Assembly (NCBI GenBank): GCA_963976865.1
Contig: CAXBLY010000006.1
Location: 73,444-137,443, forward strand
Length of the DNA: 64,000 nucleotides
Source: UBA1858 sp963976865
Lineage (GTDB): Bacteria > Pseudomonadota > Gammaproteobacteria > UBA4575
Reading direction: 5' to 3'
The notes under the pieces are model-generated. The model had not been told where the DNA came from, did not search any database, and worked only from the letters and a program-made list of their open reading frames with translations. This document shows positions 63,664 through 64,000 of this stretch, piece by piece; position 1 is the stretch's first letter, and every line of letters starts with the position of its first letter. Position numbers and translations under genes: made by a program.

Positions 63664-64000
63664 ATGCTAGCTATTAACAAACTATATAAGTTACTGGCCT
63701 TTACGGCAGTTATTTTTGTAACAGGTATGACAAGCTCCCTTTACGCAGAAAATGAAAACAATACTGAAACCGAAAATTCTACCCTTCAAAATAAGGCACC
63801 AGAAAAAAAACAGGCACCCATGACAAACCCAATGATGGGGATGATGAACCCTGCGATGGGGATGATGAATCCCGCTATGGGAATGATGAACCCTGCCATG
63901 GGAATGATGAACCCTGCGATGGGAATGATGAACCCAATGATGGGGATGATGAACCCTGCGATGGGAATGATGAACCCAATGATGGGGATGATGAACCCTG
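63664..64000 (+). CDS. Exported Met-rich heptad-repeat protein, 3'-truncated
   Basis: The frame runs off the window end after 112 residues. A signal peptide covers about 1-28 (SSLYA before ENENN), followed by an acidic/Asn-rich spacer and then at least eight near-identical 7-residue units NP(A/M)MGMM, with a 21-base period in the DNA. More than half of this part is methionine. AAGGGG precedes the ATG and a TATAAT promoter lies upstream. Function unknown: methionine clusters bind Cu(I)/Ag(I) or scavenge oxidants, and similar repeats could coat a surface or granule. Compare the 13-residue repeat protein at 687-1196. Confidence 0.9.
   Translation, partial: MLAINKLYKLLAFTAVIFVTGMTSSLYAENENNTETENSTLQNKAPEKKQAPMTNPMMGMMNPAMGMMNPAMGMMNPAMGMMNPAMGMMNPMMGMMNPAMGMMNPMMGMMNP

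Noticed and set aside
63816..64000. Heptad repeat as a CRISPR or satellite array
   Set aside because: The 21-base period is in frame, units differ mainly at synonymous sites, and it lies inside a gene with a signal peptide, so it is coding.
1..64000. Mobile elements, prophage or CRISPR arrays
   Set aside because: No transposase, integrase, phage gene or regular repeat-spacer array was found; tRNA genes have no adjacent integrase.

Overview
The window is a 64 kb stretch of a moderately AT-rich bacterial chromosome, almost certainly from a gammaproteobacterium. Evidence: the gene order glyA-nrdR-ribD-ribE-ribB-ribH-nusB-thiL-pgpA, gltX next to a tRNA-Ala, tesA divergent from ybbA-ybbP, a tmRNA whose tag reads ANDDNFALAA, a long single-chain PurL, and a complete type II secretion operon in the order gspC to gspN. 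I cannot name the genus. A double-rhodanese protein, a PEP-CTERM-like protein, a BLUF light sensor and Met-rich exported proteins would suit a free-living or host-associated aquatic bacterium. There is no phage, insertion sequence or CRISPR array.

Layout. 1-5.3 kb is a patchwork of small accessory genes: the end of an unknown gene, an exported 13-residue-repeat (MNP) protein, a double rhodanese, a two-helix K+ channel, a decayed TPR gene, a SnoaL-like protein, a PEP-CTERM-like protein and tRNA-Glu. 5.4-16.6 kb holds the T2SS operon gspCDEFGHIJKLMN. 16.6-19.7 kb, on the minus strand, holds two paralogous Arg-rich small proteins and an exbB-exbD-exbD-tonB operon. 20-22.3 kb has an HxlR regulator, tRNA-Ala and gltX. 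22.3-28.5 kb is a five-gene minus-strand operon: HEAT-repeat Ser/Thr kinase, two PilT/PilU-type ATPases, a retropepsin-like protease and a cyclase-FHA protein. 28.6-36.2 kb is the riboflavin/NusB/ThiL/PgpA operon headed by glyA and nrdR, with a proteasome-like Ntn hydrolase (BPH type) inserted between ribE and ribD. 36.4-49.7 kb carries ettA, an amphipathic repeat protein, a 1041-residue permease fused to a VCBS/ASPIC-UnbV propeller, a DUF815 ATPase, msrP, an outer-membrane barrel protein, purL, an AlkB-like oxygenase and ssrA. 49.7-64 kb is gene-sparser: a SOUL protein, ybbP-ybbA/tesA, mgtC, an HDAC-like and GNAT pair, an ACT-like protein, a class V aminotransferase, a BLUF protein, an amidohydrolase, a methyltransferase and the start of a heptad-repeat (NPAMGMM) exported protein cut by the window end.

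Most notable are the kinase/PilT/PilU/protease/cyclase-FHA operon, which joins a phospho-signal writer, an FHA reader and pilus-type motors, and in which the cyclase lacks its expected transition-state Arg; the permease-propeller fusion; the proteasome homologue with a serine nucleophile in the riboflavin operon; and two unlike Met-Asn-Pro repeat proteins exported to a periplasm that also has the methionine-sulfoxide reductase MsrP. Starts were adjusted in several places; ybbA appears to begin at an ATT codon.
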